Part shown: positions 5,707 to 13,440 of the stretch, one piece after another
Layout of the letters: each line of letters begins with the position of its first letter
Position numbering within the stretch: position 1 is the stretch's first letter
Notes under the pieces: model-generated
The model's database searches: none
Seen by the model: only the letters and a program-made list of their open reading frames with translations
Told to the model about the DNA's origin: nothing
Translations under genes and position numbers: made by a program
Origin: Spirochaetaceae bacterium
GTDB taxonomy: Bacteria > Spirochaetota > Spirochaetia > Treponematales > Breznakiellaceae
Length of the DNA: 13,758 nucleotides
Assembly: GCA_031257135.1 (NCBI GenBank)
Contig: JAIRPH010000206.1
Span: forward strand, 1-13,758
Direction: 5' to 3'

Positions 5707-7940
5707 GGCGCGGTCTCCTTGTTAGCCGGCAATTTAGGGTACTTAATCCGAGAATGATAATACCCGGCAAGAACCTGCACGAACGCGTGCTTTATGGTTT
5801 CTAAGTCTCGGAAGGTCAGTTCCGAAGCGGCAAGCTGTCCGTGTTCGACTTTGTTATTAATCAGTTCCTTGATGAACTGATCGATTTTAGCCGGCGTCGG
5901 ATTATCGAGGGTCCGTACCGCGGCTTCGCACATATCCGCAAGCATGACCACCGCGGATTCGCGGGAGCGCGGCGGACTGCCGGGATAAGAAAAATCTTCA
6001 GGATTCGCGTTCGGGTCTTGTTCCAACGCTTTTGAGTAAAACCACGTAATTACCGAATTCCCATGATGTTCCGCTACGATGTCGGTTACTTCTCGGGGAA
6101 GCCCTAGACTTCGGGCTTTTTCTACGCCGATCCTCACATGGCTTCGGATGATCGTCGCGGACAAAGACGGAGAAATATCGTCGTGTTTATTATAAGACGT
6201 CTGATTTTCTACAAAAAAATCGGGCTGTTCCATTTTGCCTATATCATGGTAGTATGCCCCCACCCTCGCAAGAAGCGGATTCGCGCCGATTTCCTGACAA
6301 GCCGCTTCCGCAAGATTAGCGACCATAATGGAATGACTGTAGGTCCCGGAAGCGACGGTAAACAGCCGTTTCAGTAACGGCGTATTGAGGTCTGACAATT
6401 CAATAAGCCTAAACGCGGTAGCCGCGTTCAAGAGATGTTCCAACGGAGGCAGTAAGCCCAGCACAAGCATCCCTGAAGCGACCCCGTTAAACGCCGCCCA
6501 AAACAAAATTATCGGATAAGTCCCCAAGGCGACGCCCTTGACGAGGAGAACCGCAATAACCGCAATCCCGTTAGCCCCGGCTATGATAAGCCCCGCCTTA
6601 ACTAAATCCATACGCTTTTGAGCCGTTTTCAGCGTATACGACCCTACCACGCCGGAAACCAACGCGAAAATATACGCCGAAACGTCGAAAGAATCGGAAA
6701 GAAACGCCCCTAAAGGCAATACCATAGCCCAAACTAAGGCAAGAGGCGCGCCTATGAGAATCGAAGGAAGCATAACCACCAGCGCGGTAGGCAGAATGAT
6801 AGAAACCGGAAAGTATTCGGTATTGAACGAAAGAGACTTAGCGAAAGCCGCGCCGATTATGTAGATCGCCGTCAACGCGGACAGCAGATAAATCTCTCCG
6901 TCCGTGAGCGCGCGGCCGATGAGCTTCAGGCTTCCGAGAAACGCAAACAACCCATATATCAGTAGAAAAAGCAGAAACTGTCCGATAATAACCCCCGGAT
7001 TTTTTTTAGCGGGTCTATCCATCGCCCTCAGTTGGGTCATATCTTCTTCGGTAATGATAAACCCCCGCCGGATAATCCGGGTCCCCGGCTCTATATATTT
7101 CACTATCGGCTCCGCCAGATCGCTGGTCTCTTCTAAACGGCGTTTCGTGTCTTGAACCGAAAAAAAGACGTTCTCCTTGATAAAGGGTTTAAGCAAATCA
7201 AAGGCGATCAGCCGGAAAGACGGCGGAAAACCGTCGGCGACGTACTGGTCTATGGCGTCGTGCAGATTGTCGAGGGTAACGATTCGGCTGATATTGAGCC
7301 GCTCCCGACCGGTCTGGCTTCCAGAACTGCGGAGAAGCTCCACTATATCGGGATTGTAGTCTTCCAAACCGCTCTGCGGAAGCGCGAATATCCCCTCTTC
7401 CATGAAATATTCCGTTAAAGAAGCCCCGAATTTCAGCATATCCTTCCGATCTGACGCCTTAAAGAGAATATCCAGAGTTTCATCAGAAAAATAGCCCGGA
7501 AATTCCGCTAACATTTTGAGCCTATAGGCTTCCTTAGAGCCTTGTTCCTCAAAACGATCCAGCGAAAACTCAGAAAACCGGCTGAAATTACGCTGAACTT
7601 CAAGGGTCACCGCCGGAGAATAGATAAATACCGCGGATACCAGCCTCTGCTGAACCTCAAGCCTGCGCTGAGTCGCGGCTTCGTCGATATACGAGAGCGA
7701 ATATTCCGCAATGACATCCCGATCCGCAACCTTCCCTACCTCAAATTCCCGGATGTCTCCAACCGCGTTTCCAGTCGAGTGCAAACGGTACATGATTATC
7801 GCCAGGGAAATCAAAAAAGCTACGCCGGTAGCTATAGCAGGACCCGGACGGACAGCCGGAACCGCGAAGAGACCGAACAGCGCGGCGTTGGCGGTTTTTT
7901 CCGTCCCGTCTGAGGGTTCATGGTTTTCTTTCATTATCAT
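5703..7940 (-). CDS. pgpH: 7TM-HD family membrane protein, probable cyclic-di-AMP phosphodiesterase (PgpH/YqfF type)
   Basis: A 745-residue protein. One membrane segment at about 36-52, an extracytoplasmic 7TMR-HDED domain at about 55-310, a seven-helix membrane block at about 315-500, then a cytoplasmic HD domain with YSHSIMVANLAEAA (His536) and YYHDIGK (His565, Asp566), followed by EHHG (about 624-627) and a late Asp in VVMLADMCEAA. These are the metal ligands of the PgpH class, which hydrolyses c-di-AMP to pApA. Activity here is inferred from the intact motifs. The start at 7940 overlaps phoH by 23 bases; a second in-frame ATG at 7934 is better placed from the weak CAGG site and may be the true start. 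The stop overlaps the start of ybeY. Confidence 0.92.
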   Translation of the reverse strand: MIMKENHEPSDGTEKTANAALFGLFAVPAVRPGPAIATGVAFLISLAIIMYRLHSTGNAVGDIREFEVGKVADRDVIAEYSLSYIDEAATQRRLEVQQRLVSAVFIYSPAVTLEVQRNFSRFSEFSLDRFEEQGSKEAYRLKMLAEFPGYFSDETLDILFKASDRKDMLKFGASLTEYFMEEGIFALPQSGLEDYNPDIVELLRSSGSQTGRERLNISRIVTLDNLHDAIDQYVADGFPPSFRLIAFDLLKPFIKENVFFSVQDTKRRLEETSDLAEPIVKYIEPGTRIIRRGFIITEEDMTQLRAMDRPAKKNPGVIIGQFLLFLLIYGLFAFLGSLKLIGRALTDGEIYLLSALTAIYIIGAAFAKSLSFNTEYFPVSIILPTALVVMLPSILIGAPLALVWAMVLPLGAFLSDSFDVSAYIFALVSGVVGSYTLKTAQKRMDLVKAGLIIAGANGIAVIAVLLVKGVALGTYPIILFWAAFNGVASGMLVLGLLPPLEHLLNAATAFRLIELSDLNTPLLKRLFTVASGTYSHSIMVANLAEAACQEIGANPLLARVGAYYHDIGKMEQPDFFVENQTSYNKHDDISPSLSATIIRSHVRIGVEKARSLGLPREVTDIVAEHHGNSVITWFYSKALEQDPNANPEDFSYPGSPPRSRESAVVMLADMCEAAVRTLDNPTPAKIDQFIKELINNKVEHGQLAASELTFRDLETIKHAFVQVLAGYYHSRIKYPKLPANKETAP

Positions 7941-8967
7941 AAGCCTGAATTATCTTTTTAATAAGAGGGTTTCGCACGACGTCTCCGGTATGCAGGTAGG
8001 CGAAATAAAGCCCTTCTACCCCGGAAAGCAAGGAAAGGGCGTGGAGCAGTCCTGAATCGACCCGCTTAGGGAGGTCGATCTGCGTCGCATCGCCGGTGAC
8101 GACCGCGCGGGAGCCTCCGCCGAGTCTGGTAAGGAACATTTTCATCTGTTCTTTCGTGGTATTTTGGGCTTCATCGAGGATGATCGCCGCGTCGTTGAGA
8201 CTGCGCCCCCGCATATACGCTAAAGGCGCGATTTCTATGGTTCTGGTCTCCTCCAAATGACGGATTGTTTCGTAGGGTATGAGAGATTCCATAGCGTCGT
8301 AGAGAGGACGCAGGTAGGGGTTTATCTTCTGCGCCAAATCCCCGGGCAAAAATCCGAGGCTTTCTCCGGCTTCCACAACCGGACGAGTCAGCACCAGTTT
8401 CCGCATCTTTTTTGATAATACCAGCCGCAGAGCTTCCGCTATAGCCAGATAGGTTTTGCCGGTTCCCGCCGGTCCTACGCAGAAGGTAATCTCCGCGGAA
8501 CGCATTCCCAGAATATACATCGCCTGATTCCGGTTCCGAGGATACACTCGGCTGAACCCTTGAGGAATCTGAATCATCGACTCTCTAATAGGGTCCCGCT
8601 CTTCCTGCTTCGGAGAAGGCTCTTCATCAGGAAGAATAGGAACAATACTCTTCGCCACAGCCTTGACGTACTCGGGAGAAGGGCTTTCCCCCTCCCGAAC
8701 CGCCGCAATAAGCCGGTCTATCATCAGTTTGAACTGCCTGAGTCCTGTTTCATCTACTCCTTCCAGCCTGACTTCATTGCCCCGCGCCGAAATGCGCCCT
8801 CCCAGCAAACCTTCCATAACTTTGAGGTTTCCGTCATTCGCGCCGCATACCCCGGACAGAATGTCCCGATTGTCCAGTACGATAGTTATAGCCGCCCTCC
8901 GCCGTTTGATTAGTCCAAAACATGATAGAAGTTTATAGCCCTGTTCCAGCCTAGTCAATACCCGCAT
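7918..8967 (-). CDS. phoH: PhoH-like ATPase (possible RNA helicase/nuclease partner)
   Basis: A 349-residue protein. Residues about 26-95 correspond to the N-terminal KH-like RNA-binding part of the family (ITIVLDNRDILSGVCGAND). Residues 135-340 are the PhoH P-loop domain: Walker A GPAGTGKT (165-172), LTRPVVEAGESLGFLPGD (193-210), Walker B IILDEAQN with Asp265-Glu266, and TGDATQIDLP (291-300). Biochemical role is uncertain; the family is tied to RNA metabolism and genetically to YbeY. It is first in the minus-strand operon. The start at 8967 leaves about 25 residues ahead of the recognised fold, so a later start cannot be excluded. A TATAAA on the minus strand near 9033-9028 may be its -10 box, though the -35 is poor. 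Confidence 0.94.
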   Translation of the reverse strand: MRVLTRLEQGYKLLSCFGLIKRRRAAITIVLDNRDILSGVCGANDGNLKVMEGLLGGRISARGNEVRLEGVDETGLRQFKLMIDRLIAAVREGESPSPEYVKAVAKSIVPILPDEEPSPKQEERDPIRESMIQIPQGFSRVYPRNRNQAMYILGMRSAEITFCVGPAGTGKTYLAIAEALRLVLSKKMRKLVLTRPVVEAGESLGFLPGDLAQKINPYLRPLYDAMESLIPYETIRHLEETRTIEIAPLAYMRGRSLNDAAIILDEAQNTTKEQMKMFLTRLGGGSRAVVTGDATQIDLPKRVDSGLLHALSLLSGVEGLYFAYLHTGDVVRNPLIKKIIQAYDNERKP

Positions 8968-9029
8968 ACCCGCCTAAACCGCCCCGAAAATCCGGACCGC
9001 CCAATCAATCTAAGGATACTCAAATACTT

Positions 9030-9035
9030 TATAAT
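9030..9035 (+). promoter_or_regulatory. -10 box upstream of the small lipoprotein gene
   Basis: A perfect TATAAT at 9030-9035 predicts a start near 9042, twenty bases before the ATG at 9062. The -35 region is poor. Because CTTTATAAT reads nearly the same on both strands, the same bases could serve phoH on the other strand. Confidence 0.35.
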
Positions 9036-9061
9036 CGTATACATAACGCCGAAAGAGTAGT

Positions 9062-9670
9062 ATGACTGGACAAAGCGGCTGTTTTCCTAAGAGTATAACC
9101 GTTAAAATCATAACCGCCGGGACGGTTCTCTTTCATATTGCAGTGTCCGCCGGCTGTTCTTCATTGCAAGCCTATATGTATGTATTAGCCGCCGATTATG
9201 ACGGAAACGCGGTTCTTAAAAAAGAAGGAGAAGTAAAAAAATTATTGCTGAACATCCTCGGAAACGCCGGAGAATACCGCATGAAAGCCTACACCAGAAC
9301 GGCTATTTCGTTTAAGGTAAAAAAAACAGCCCTCACGACTCACAGCTTTTACGTCATAACCCGCGCCGGAGAAACGTATCAGACCCTCAGTTTCTCGGCT
9401 ACCGGCAAGGGAGCCGTATCCGAAGGAGCATGGACAATAAATACGGATACCGACGTTTCATCCTACGGAGAGTATCTCAACGGAGAAAATAGATGGCGCG
9501 TGGAAGAGATACCAATCGAGCGGGAAATAGATACCTTGAAAACGCTGTTGAATGTACTGGAAAAAATGACAAGCAATACTACCTACTATTTCATGGCAAA
9601 GGTAAATGCCCATGACAAAAGAGACAACTGCAATACGGCGTTGCTGGAAACATTGGCGGAAACCCAATGA
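9062..9670 (+). CDS. Small putative lipoprotein of unknown function
   Basis: A 202-residue protein that I do not recognise. It has a basic start (Lys10, Lys15), a hydrophobic stretch (about 16-30) and VSAGC with Cys32, a loose lipobox of the kind spirochaetes tolerate, so attachment to a membrane is plausible. The rest alternates short beta-type stretches with charged loops (about 55-150) and ends in a helix (REIDTLKTLLNVLEKM). No catalytic motif is visible. It stands alone between phoH and a sugar kinase, divergent from the first and convergent with the second. The ribosome site GAAAGAG is moderate. In the last 60 bases another frame stays open across the gene end, but that reading has no domain content. 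Real gene: probable; function: unknown. Confidence 0.65.
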   Translation: MTGQSGCFPKSITVKIITAGTVLFHIAVSAGCSSLQAYMYVLAADYDGNAVLKKEGEVKKLLLNILGNAGEYRMKAYTRTAISFKVKKTALTTHSFYVITRAGETYQTLSFSATGKGAVSEGAWTINTDTDVSSYGEYLNGENRWRVEEIPIEREIDTLKTLLNVLEKMTSNTTYYFMAKVNAHDKRDNCNTALLETLAETQ

Positions 9671-9696
9671 GCGGCTTCAGGCGGGCGACGCCCCGG

Positions 9697-9722
9697 AAAA
9701 AACCCGCCCGAAACCCGCGGAT
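9697..9722 (-). terminator. Intrinsic terminator of the sugar kinase gene
   Basis: On the minus strand ATCCGC (9722-9717) pairs with GCGGGT (9707-9702; one U-G pair) around a 9-base loop and is followed by a run of T residues (9702-9697). It begins directly after the kinase stop codon (9723-9725), a compact stop-hairpin-T-run order typical of Rho-independent termination. Confidence 0.6.
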
Positions 9723-10640
9723 TTATCGGATCGCGCCGACCTTGAGGAGTCCCGCATTGAGCGCGCCGCACCGGATTCCCTGAGCTATCGCGTCTCGAAG
9801 GGACGCGCCCTCGGCTAACGCTCCGGCGAGTCCCGCGGTGAAGGCATCCCCTGAGCCGGTGGTATTTACCGGCTGAACCGGCTCAAAAGCGTATTCCCCG
9901 AAGCCTCCGCCTTCGGCGAACTTCACCGGTTCAGCCCCTCCGGTGAGAACAATCCGGCACGCGTACCGCTCGGCAAGCGCGAGGCAAATCGTCTTGATCC
10001 GATCTTCCCAATCCTCAAACAGCCGGATTCCGTCGGTCAATTCCGGGGCAAAGGTCGAGGCGAACTCAACCAAATTAGGTTTTATGACCTCAGGCTTATA
10101 GGCAAGACTGTTTTCCAAATCCTTCCCCCGAAGGTCGAGTATTACCTTCTTCCCGGCTTCTTTCGCGGCTCGCGTCATGAAGGGAACCAGCCCCTCAGAA
10201 AAGCCCGCCGCCTTGGTCCCGGAAATAATAACCCACCCGAAATCGGGAAGAAGACGGGTATACGCGGTTTTAAGCTGTTCCTCGGTTTCCGGCGCGACAG
10301 GCTCTGACTCTTCAACCAATTCGGTAACGCTGTGATCCGCATCGTTTATGAGGGTGTGACAGAAGCGGATGCCGCTCCCGCTCTCAACCCACTCGACCGT
10401 AAGCCCATCCCTCGCGCACAAGTCAAGAAAATGCCCGCGAAACGCCCCGCCAAGCTGAGTCAGATGAAGACAGGTTTTCCCCAACTGAGTCAAAACCCGG
10501 CTGACGTTGATCCCTTTGCCGGAAGCGTCTAACCGATGCGTAGCGGTGCGGTTCACCGCGTCCATAACCAAACCCGAAAACCGCAAGGTCTTCTGAAGCG
10601 TAGGATTCATACAAATTGTAAGAAAAGACTGGGTACTCAT
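9723..10640 (-). CDS. PfkB-family sugar-phosphate kinase, 1-phosphofructokinase/tagatose-6-phosphate kinase group
   Basis: A 305-residue protein of normal family length. The N-terminal TICMNPTLQKTL (8-19) and GKGINVSRVL (42-51) are the sugar-binding and first PfkB signature. The C-terminal NTTGSGDAFTAGLA (259-272) is the second signature, with the catalytic base Asp265; Asn in place of the usual first Asp and Gly-Ser-Gly-Asp is the pattern of FruK and LacC rather than ribokinase. It therefore phosphorylates a phosphorylated hexose with ATP, most likely fructose-1-phosphate. No PTS gene lies next to it, so the substrate cannot be set from context. It is a single-gene unit: divergent from the deaminase gene, with a terminator at its stop. 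TATAAG (10657-10652) is a possible -10 box giving a very short leader. Confidence 0.9.
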   Translation of the reverse strand: MSTQSFLTICMNPTLQKTLRFSGLVMDAVNRTATHRLDASGKGINVSRVLTQLGKTCLHLTQLGGAFRGHFLDLCARDGLTVEWVESGSGIRFCHTLINDADHSVTELVEESEPVAPETEEQLKTAYTRLLPDFGWVIISGTKAAGFSEGLVPFMTRAAKEAGKKVILDLRGKDLENSLAYKPEVIKPNLVEFASTFAPELTDGIRLFEDWEDRIKTICLALAERYACRIVLTGGAEPVKFAEGGGFGEYAFEPVQPVNTTGSGDAFTAGLAGALAEGASLRDAIAQGIRCGALNAGLLKVGAIR

Positions 10641-10718
10641 AATGATTCCAGCTTATACTGTAATAAATAACCGATAAAGACCTCTGACGCTGAAACGCAT
10701 CGGAAGGCAGGAGCGTAA

Positions 10719-11207
10719 ATGGAAACCGGATACCGCCGCCCCAGTTGGGACGCCTATTTCATGGAAGTCTGCGGCGCAATCGCTAAACGGGCAACCTGCG
10801 ACCGAGGACGTTCAGGCTGTGTAATCGCTAAGGACAACCAAATCCTCGTAACCGGCTATGTGGGCGCGCCGGCGGGGCTTCCTCACTGCGACGAGGCGGG
10901 GCATCAGCTCAAAAAAATGATCCACGAAGACGGAAATATCACCACCCATTGCGTGAGAACCGTTCACGCCGAGCAAAACGCCATCTGCCAAGCCGCAAAG
11001 CGCGGAATAGCCATAGCAGGAGCTACGCTCTACTGCCGGATGACCCCATGCCGAACCTGCGCTATGCTTATCATTAACTGCGGCATAGTCCGAGTAGTCT
11101 GCCAGCGGCGTTACCATGATCCAAAAGATTCAGAAGCTATGTTCCAAAAAGCAGGCGTAGCCCTTGAATATATCAGCGATGAAACCGAAGCCTACGATAA
11201 ACAATAG
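10719..11207 (+). CDS. dCMP deaminase family protein
   Basis: A 162-residue zinc-dependent deaminase. The active site is complete: HAEQNA (His83, Glu85 as proton shuttle) and PCRTC (Cys111, Cys114). The N-terminal SWDAYFMEVCGAIAKRATCDRGRSGCVI and the insert with HCDEAGH (56-62) are typical of deoxycytidylate deaminases, which turn dCMP into dUMP for thymidylate synthesis; ComEB belongs to the same family. AGGAG lies seven bases before the ATG. It is divergent from the kinase gene with 78 bases between starts, and its stop codon directly abuts the stop of the next gene on the other strand with no base between. Confidence 0.94.
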   Translation: METGYRRPSWDAYFMEVCGAIAKRATCDRGRSGCVIAKDNQILVTGYVGAPAGLPHCDEAGHQLKKMIHEDGNITTHCVRTVHAEQNAICQAAKRGIAIAGATLYCRMTPCRTCAMLIINCGIVRVVCQRRYHDPKDSEAMFQKAGVALEYISDETEAYDKQ

Positions 11208-12212
11208 TCATCGCGTAGGACTATAGCCCCCGGCAATAAGATACTTTAAATATATCTCTTCCAGCGTTTTCTTGGGACCGGGAGAAGCGAAACGATTGCG
11301 GAAATCCGCCGCATCCCGGCGTTCTATGAAAAAATTGTATATAATCCGAGGGTCCGTATCGGCGTCGTCAACCAGCCCATAAGCGGACCGCTCAAGATAC
11401 GAATGTACCTCGCTCCGCCCTATTGCGGAAATCCCAAAACGCTGAAGCCACGCCCGAATCATCCCAATCTCCTCGTAGGATAAACCAAAAAGAAATTCCT
11501 CCAAAGCCCACTTCGTTTCGTTATAGCAAAGCTCGGTAGTCAGAAAATCCTGCCAGCAATCATCCAGGTCCATGGAAATCCGAACCAATTCGCTGGAACC
11601 TTCCATAGTCCCAAAAGTAGGATGCGTCCGGTTCCGCACCGCCCAAAGCGTCTCCAGCGCGCGAATGTGATTGGACCCTCGAGGGTCCCTGCCGCTTTCC
11701 CAAAGAGCAATCAGATCATGCGCCAGCCCAACCCGCACCTCCTGCGGAAAAGAAGGGTCCTCCAAACACGAAAGATAAACCTCCTCAGACATCAACGTGC
11801 ATATAATAGAAAAAAGAATGTCCTTCAGCGGTTTATGAAAACATTCCTTGTCCTGTACCAGCCGGCACAGCAGAGAAAAAGCGTGAAACTTGGCTACCAA
11901 AAAAGTCCGAGCCGCCAAAACCCTCGTGGGCATATGAAATAAATACGAAACCGACGCAAAATGAGATAAGGTCCTAATCAAACCGGCTTCGTCCCGCCGC
12001 ACTCCCCGCAGAACTTCAGAAGCTTTCACCGAAGGATATTCGCAAATCGCCTCTCCCAGATGTTTAAGACACTTAAACCGCTCTTTAACTAATTGATACT
12101 CTTCAGGATATTGGGAATAAAGGCAGTCCTCAATCTTTTCAACAAGCTGTTTTTCACTTTCTTTCAAAGCAAGGAGCGGCGACGCGCAATCCTCTGGTAC
12201 AGAAAAACACAT
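11208..12212 (-). CDS. Conserved-looking protein of unknown function, helical, cytoplasmic
   Basis: A 334-residue protein that I do not recognise. It has no signal peptide or membrane segment and appears almost wholly helical, with stretches such as TRVLAARTFLVAKFHAFSLL and WALEEFLFGLSYEEIGMIRA. Twelve or so cysteines are scattered without CxxC zinc motifs. No nucleotide-binding or catalytic signature is visible. Coding is credible because the frame is long, base usage matches the neighbours and the opposite frames are not domain-like. The ATG has no good ribosome site; TTGATT (12248-12243), 17 bp, TAGGCT (12225-12220) is a weak promoter that would give a nearly leaderless message. It is divergent from alr (116 bases between starts) and convergent with the dCMP deaminase gene at zero distance. 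Confidence 0.75.
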   Translation of the reverse strand: MCFSVPEDCASPLLALKESEKQLVEKIEDCLYSQYPEEYQLVKERFKCLKHLGEAICEYPSVKASEVLRGVRRDEAGLIRTLSHFASVSYLFHMPTRVLAARTFLVAKFHAFSLLCRLVQDKECFHKPLKDILFSIICTLMSEEVYLSCLEDPSFPQEVRVGLAHDLIALWESGRDPRGSNHIRALETLWAVRNRTHPTFGTMEGSSELVRISMDLDDCWQDFLTTELCYNETKWALEEFLFGLSYEEIGMIRAWLQRFGISAIGRSEVHSYLERSAYGLVDDADTDPRIIYNFFIERRDAADFRNRFASPGPKKTLEEIYLKYLIAGGYSPTR

Positions 12213-12291
12213 ATCTATAAGCCTATCTTGCTACTACAGATAAATCAAGTAATTTTTTCATTATTTTCTGCTTTATAATTCAGTTAGACTA

Positions 12292-12320
12292 TGTACAAAA
12301 TTATCCTTTTAGGCTATACT
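12292..12320 (+). promoter_or_regulatory. Promoter of alr, predicted leaderless
   Basis: TGTACA (12292-12297), a 17-bp gap and TATACT (12315-12320) give four of six and five of six matches to the sigma70 boxes at ideal spacing. Transcription would begin near 12327, two bases before the ATG at 12329. No ribosome site fits between. Confidence 0.5.
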
Positions 12321-12328
12321 TATTCGGT

Positions 12329-13435
12329 ATGTATGGGACCCGCGCCGTAATACATCTGGACAGACTCAAACGGAACTTCGAACGCATCCGCAAACGCATA
12401 GGAAATAGGCTTATCTGTATGCCCGTAAAAGCCGACGCCTACGGTCATGGAGCGTCGCCCCTCGCCGCGGCGGGAATCCTGAACGGAGCGGACTTTCTGG
12501 CGGTTGCCAGAGTGCAGGAAGGCGCGGAATTGCGGCGGGCAGGCATTGCCGCGCGCATCCTGCTCCTTTCTCCGCCCGTACCGGAAGAACTCGGCGCGCT
12601 GGCGGCGTACCGGCTTACGCCGCTCATCTCAGACCGGGACTTAGCCGGCGCGATTAACGCCGCGGCGGAAAAAGCGGGAATCATCCTGCCGGCGCATATC
12701 AAAATCGATACCGGCATGGGACGCATCGGATGCCGCCCCGAAGAAGCCGCAGACCTTGCCTGCTGTATACATTCCCTCAAATCCCTGAAATACGAGGGAA
12801 CCGCTACGCATCTCGCCCGCGCGGATTCTCCCGCGCCCGAAGCGGTTGAAGCTACGAAAATACAGATCGCCCGTTTCAAGTCCGCGCTCGAAGTAATCCG
12901 CCGAGCCGGCGCGAACCCGGGTATTGTTCACGCCGCCAATTCCGGGGCGGTTCTCCTCCACGAAGACGCCTATTTCGATATGGTAAGACCCGGTATTTTA
13001 CTCTACGGCTACCCGCCCTCTGAGGAATTAGCCGACAGCCCGGAACCAATCATGGAACTTGAAACAACCGTCGTTTTTATCAAAAACGTAAAAAAAGGCG
13101 AAGCCCTTTCCTACGGCGGAACATGGATCGCGCCGAAAGATACGGCCGTCGGGACTCTGCCGATAGGCTACGGCGACGGTTTGCCCCGGCAGATAAGCGG
13201 CGCGATGCGCGTCATCATCCGGGGAATATCCTATCCTCTCGCGGGAAGAATCTGCATGGATCAGTGTATGGTTGATCTCGGATCAGCCGATCTGGTAAAG
13301 CGTTGGGATAAGGTAACGGTCTTCGGCGGCGAAGGTTCGCTTACCGCCGCGGATATTGCGTTACAGGCGCATACGATTCCCTATGAAATCACCTGCAATA
13401 TCAATAAGCGGGTTCCGAGAGTATATGTTTCCTAA
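12329..13435 (+). CDS. alr: Alanine racemase
   Basis: A 368-residue PLP enzyme of standard length. It interconverts L- and D-alanine, supplying D-alanine for peptidoglycan. The N-terminal barrel carries the PLP lysine in VKADAYGHG (Lys34), the substrate-side DTGMGRIG (127-134) and the phosphate-binding region HAANSGAVL. The C-terminal beta domain has the second catalytic base in LSYGGTW (Tyr262), GYGDGLPR (280-287) and GRICMDQ (306-312). The ATG at 12329 places the barrel start correctly (AVIHLDRLKRNF); the next in-frame Met (31) would delete the first strand. The start has no ribosome site and lies just after a -10 box. It is a single-gene unit; its stop lies five bases from the stop of the convergent thioesterase gene. 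Confidence 0.97.
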   Translation: MYGTRAVIHLDRLKRNFERIRKRIGNRLICMPVKADAYGHGASPLAAAGILNGADFLAVARVQEGAELRRAGIAARILLLSPPVPEELGALAAYRLTPLISDRDLAGAINAAAEKAGIILPAHIKIDTGMGRIGCRPEEAADLACCIHSLKSLKYEGTATHLARADSPAPEAVEATKIQIARFKSALEVIRRAGANPGIVHAANSGAVLLHEDAYFDMVRPGILLYGYPPSEELADSPEPIMELETTVVFIKNVKKGEALSYGGTWIAPKDTAVGTLPIGYGDGLPRQISGAMRVIIRGISYPLAGRICMDQCMVDLGSADLVKRWDKVTVFGGEGSLTAADIALQAHTIPYEITCNINKRVPRVYVS

Positions 13436-13440
13436 AGCCG

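Noticed and set aside
9676..9712. Imperfect inverted repeat (GGCGGG / CCCGCC) as a plus-strand terminator for the small lipoprotein gene
   Set aside because: The loop is 17 bases, there is a mismatch in the stem and no T run follows on the plus strand; the minus-strand hairpin at 9697-9722 explains the region better.
9606..9818. Plus-strand frame continuing past the end of the small lipoprotein gene, as if a frameshift extension
   Set aside because: The reading is rich in Arg, Pro and Glu with no domain, and most of it is antisense to the end of the PfkB-family kinase gene, whose C-terminus and terminator are well placed.
12445..12961. Two minus-strand frames of 144 and 106 residues
   Set aside because: They are shadows of alr; the composition (Ala, Arg, Ser rich) and lack of motifs are typical of the antisense of a GC-rich gene.
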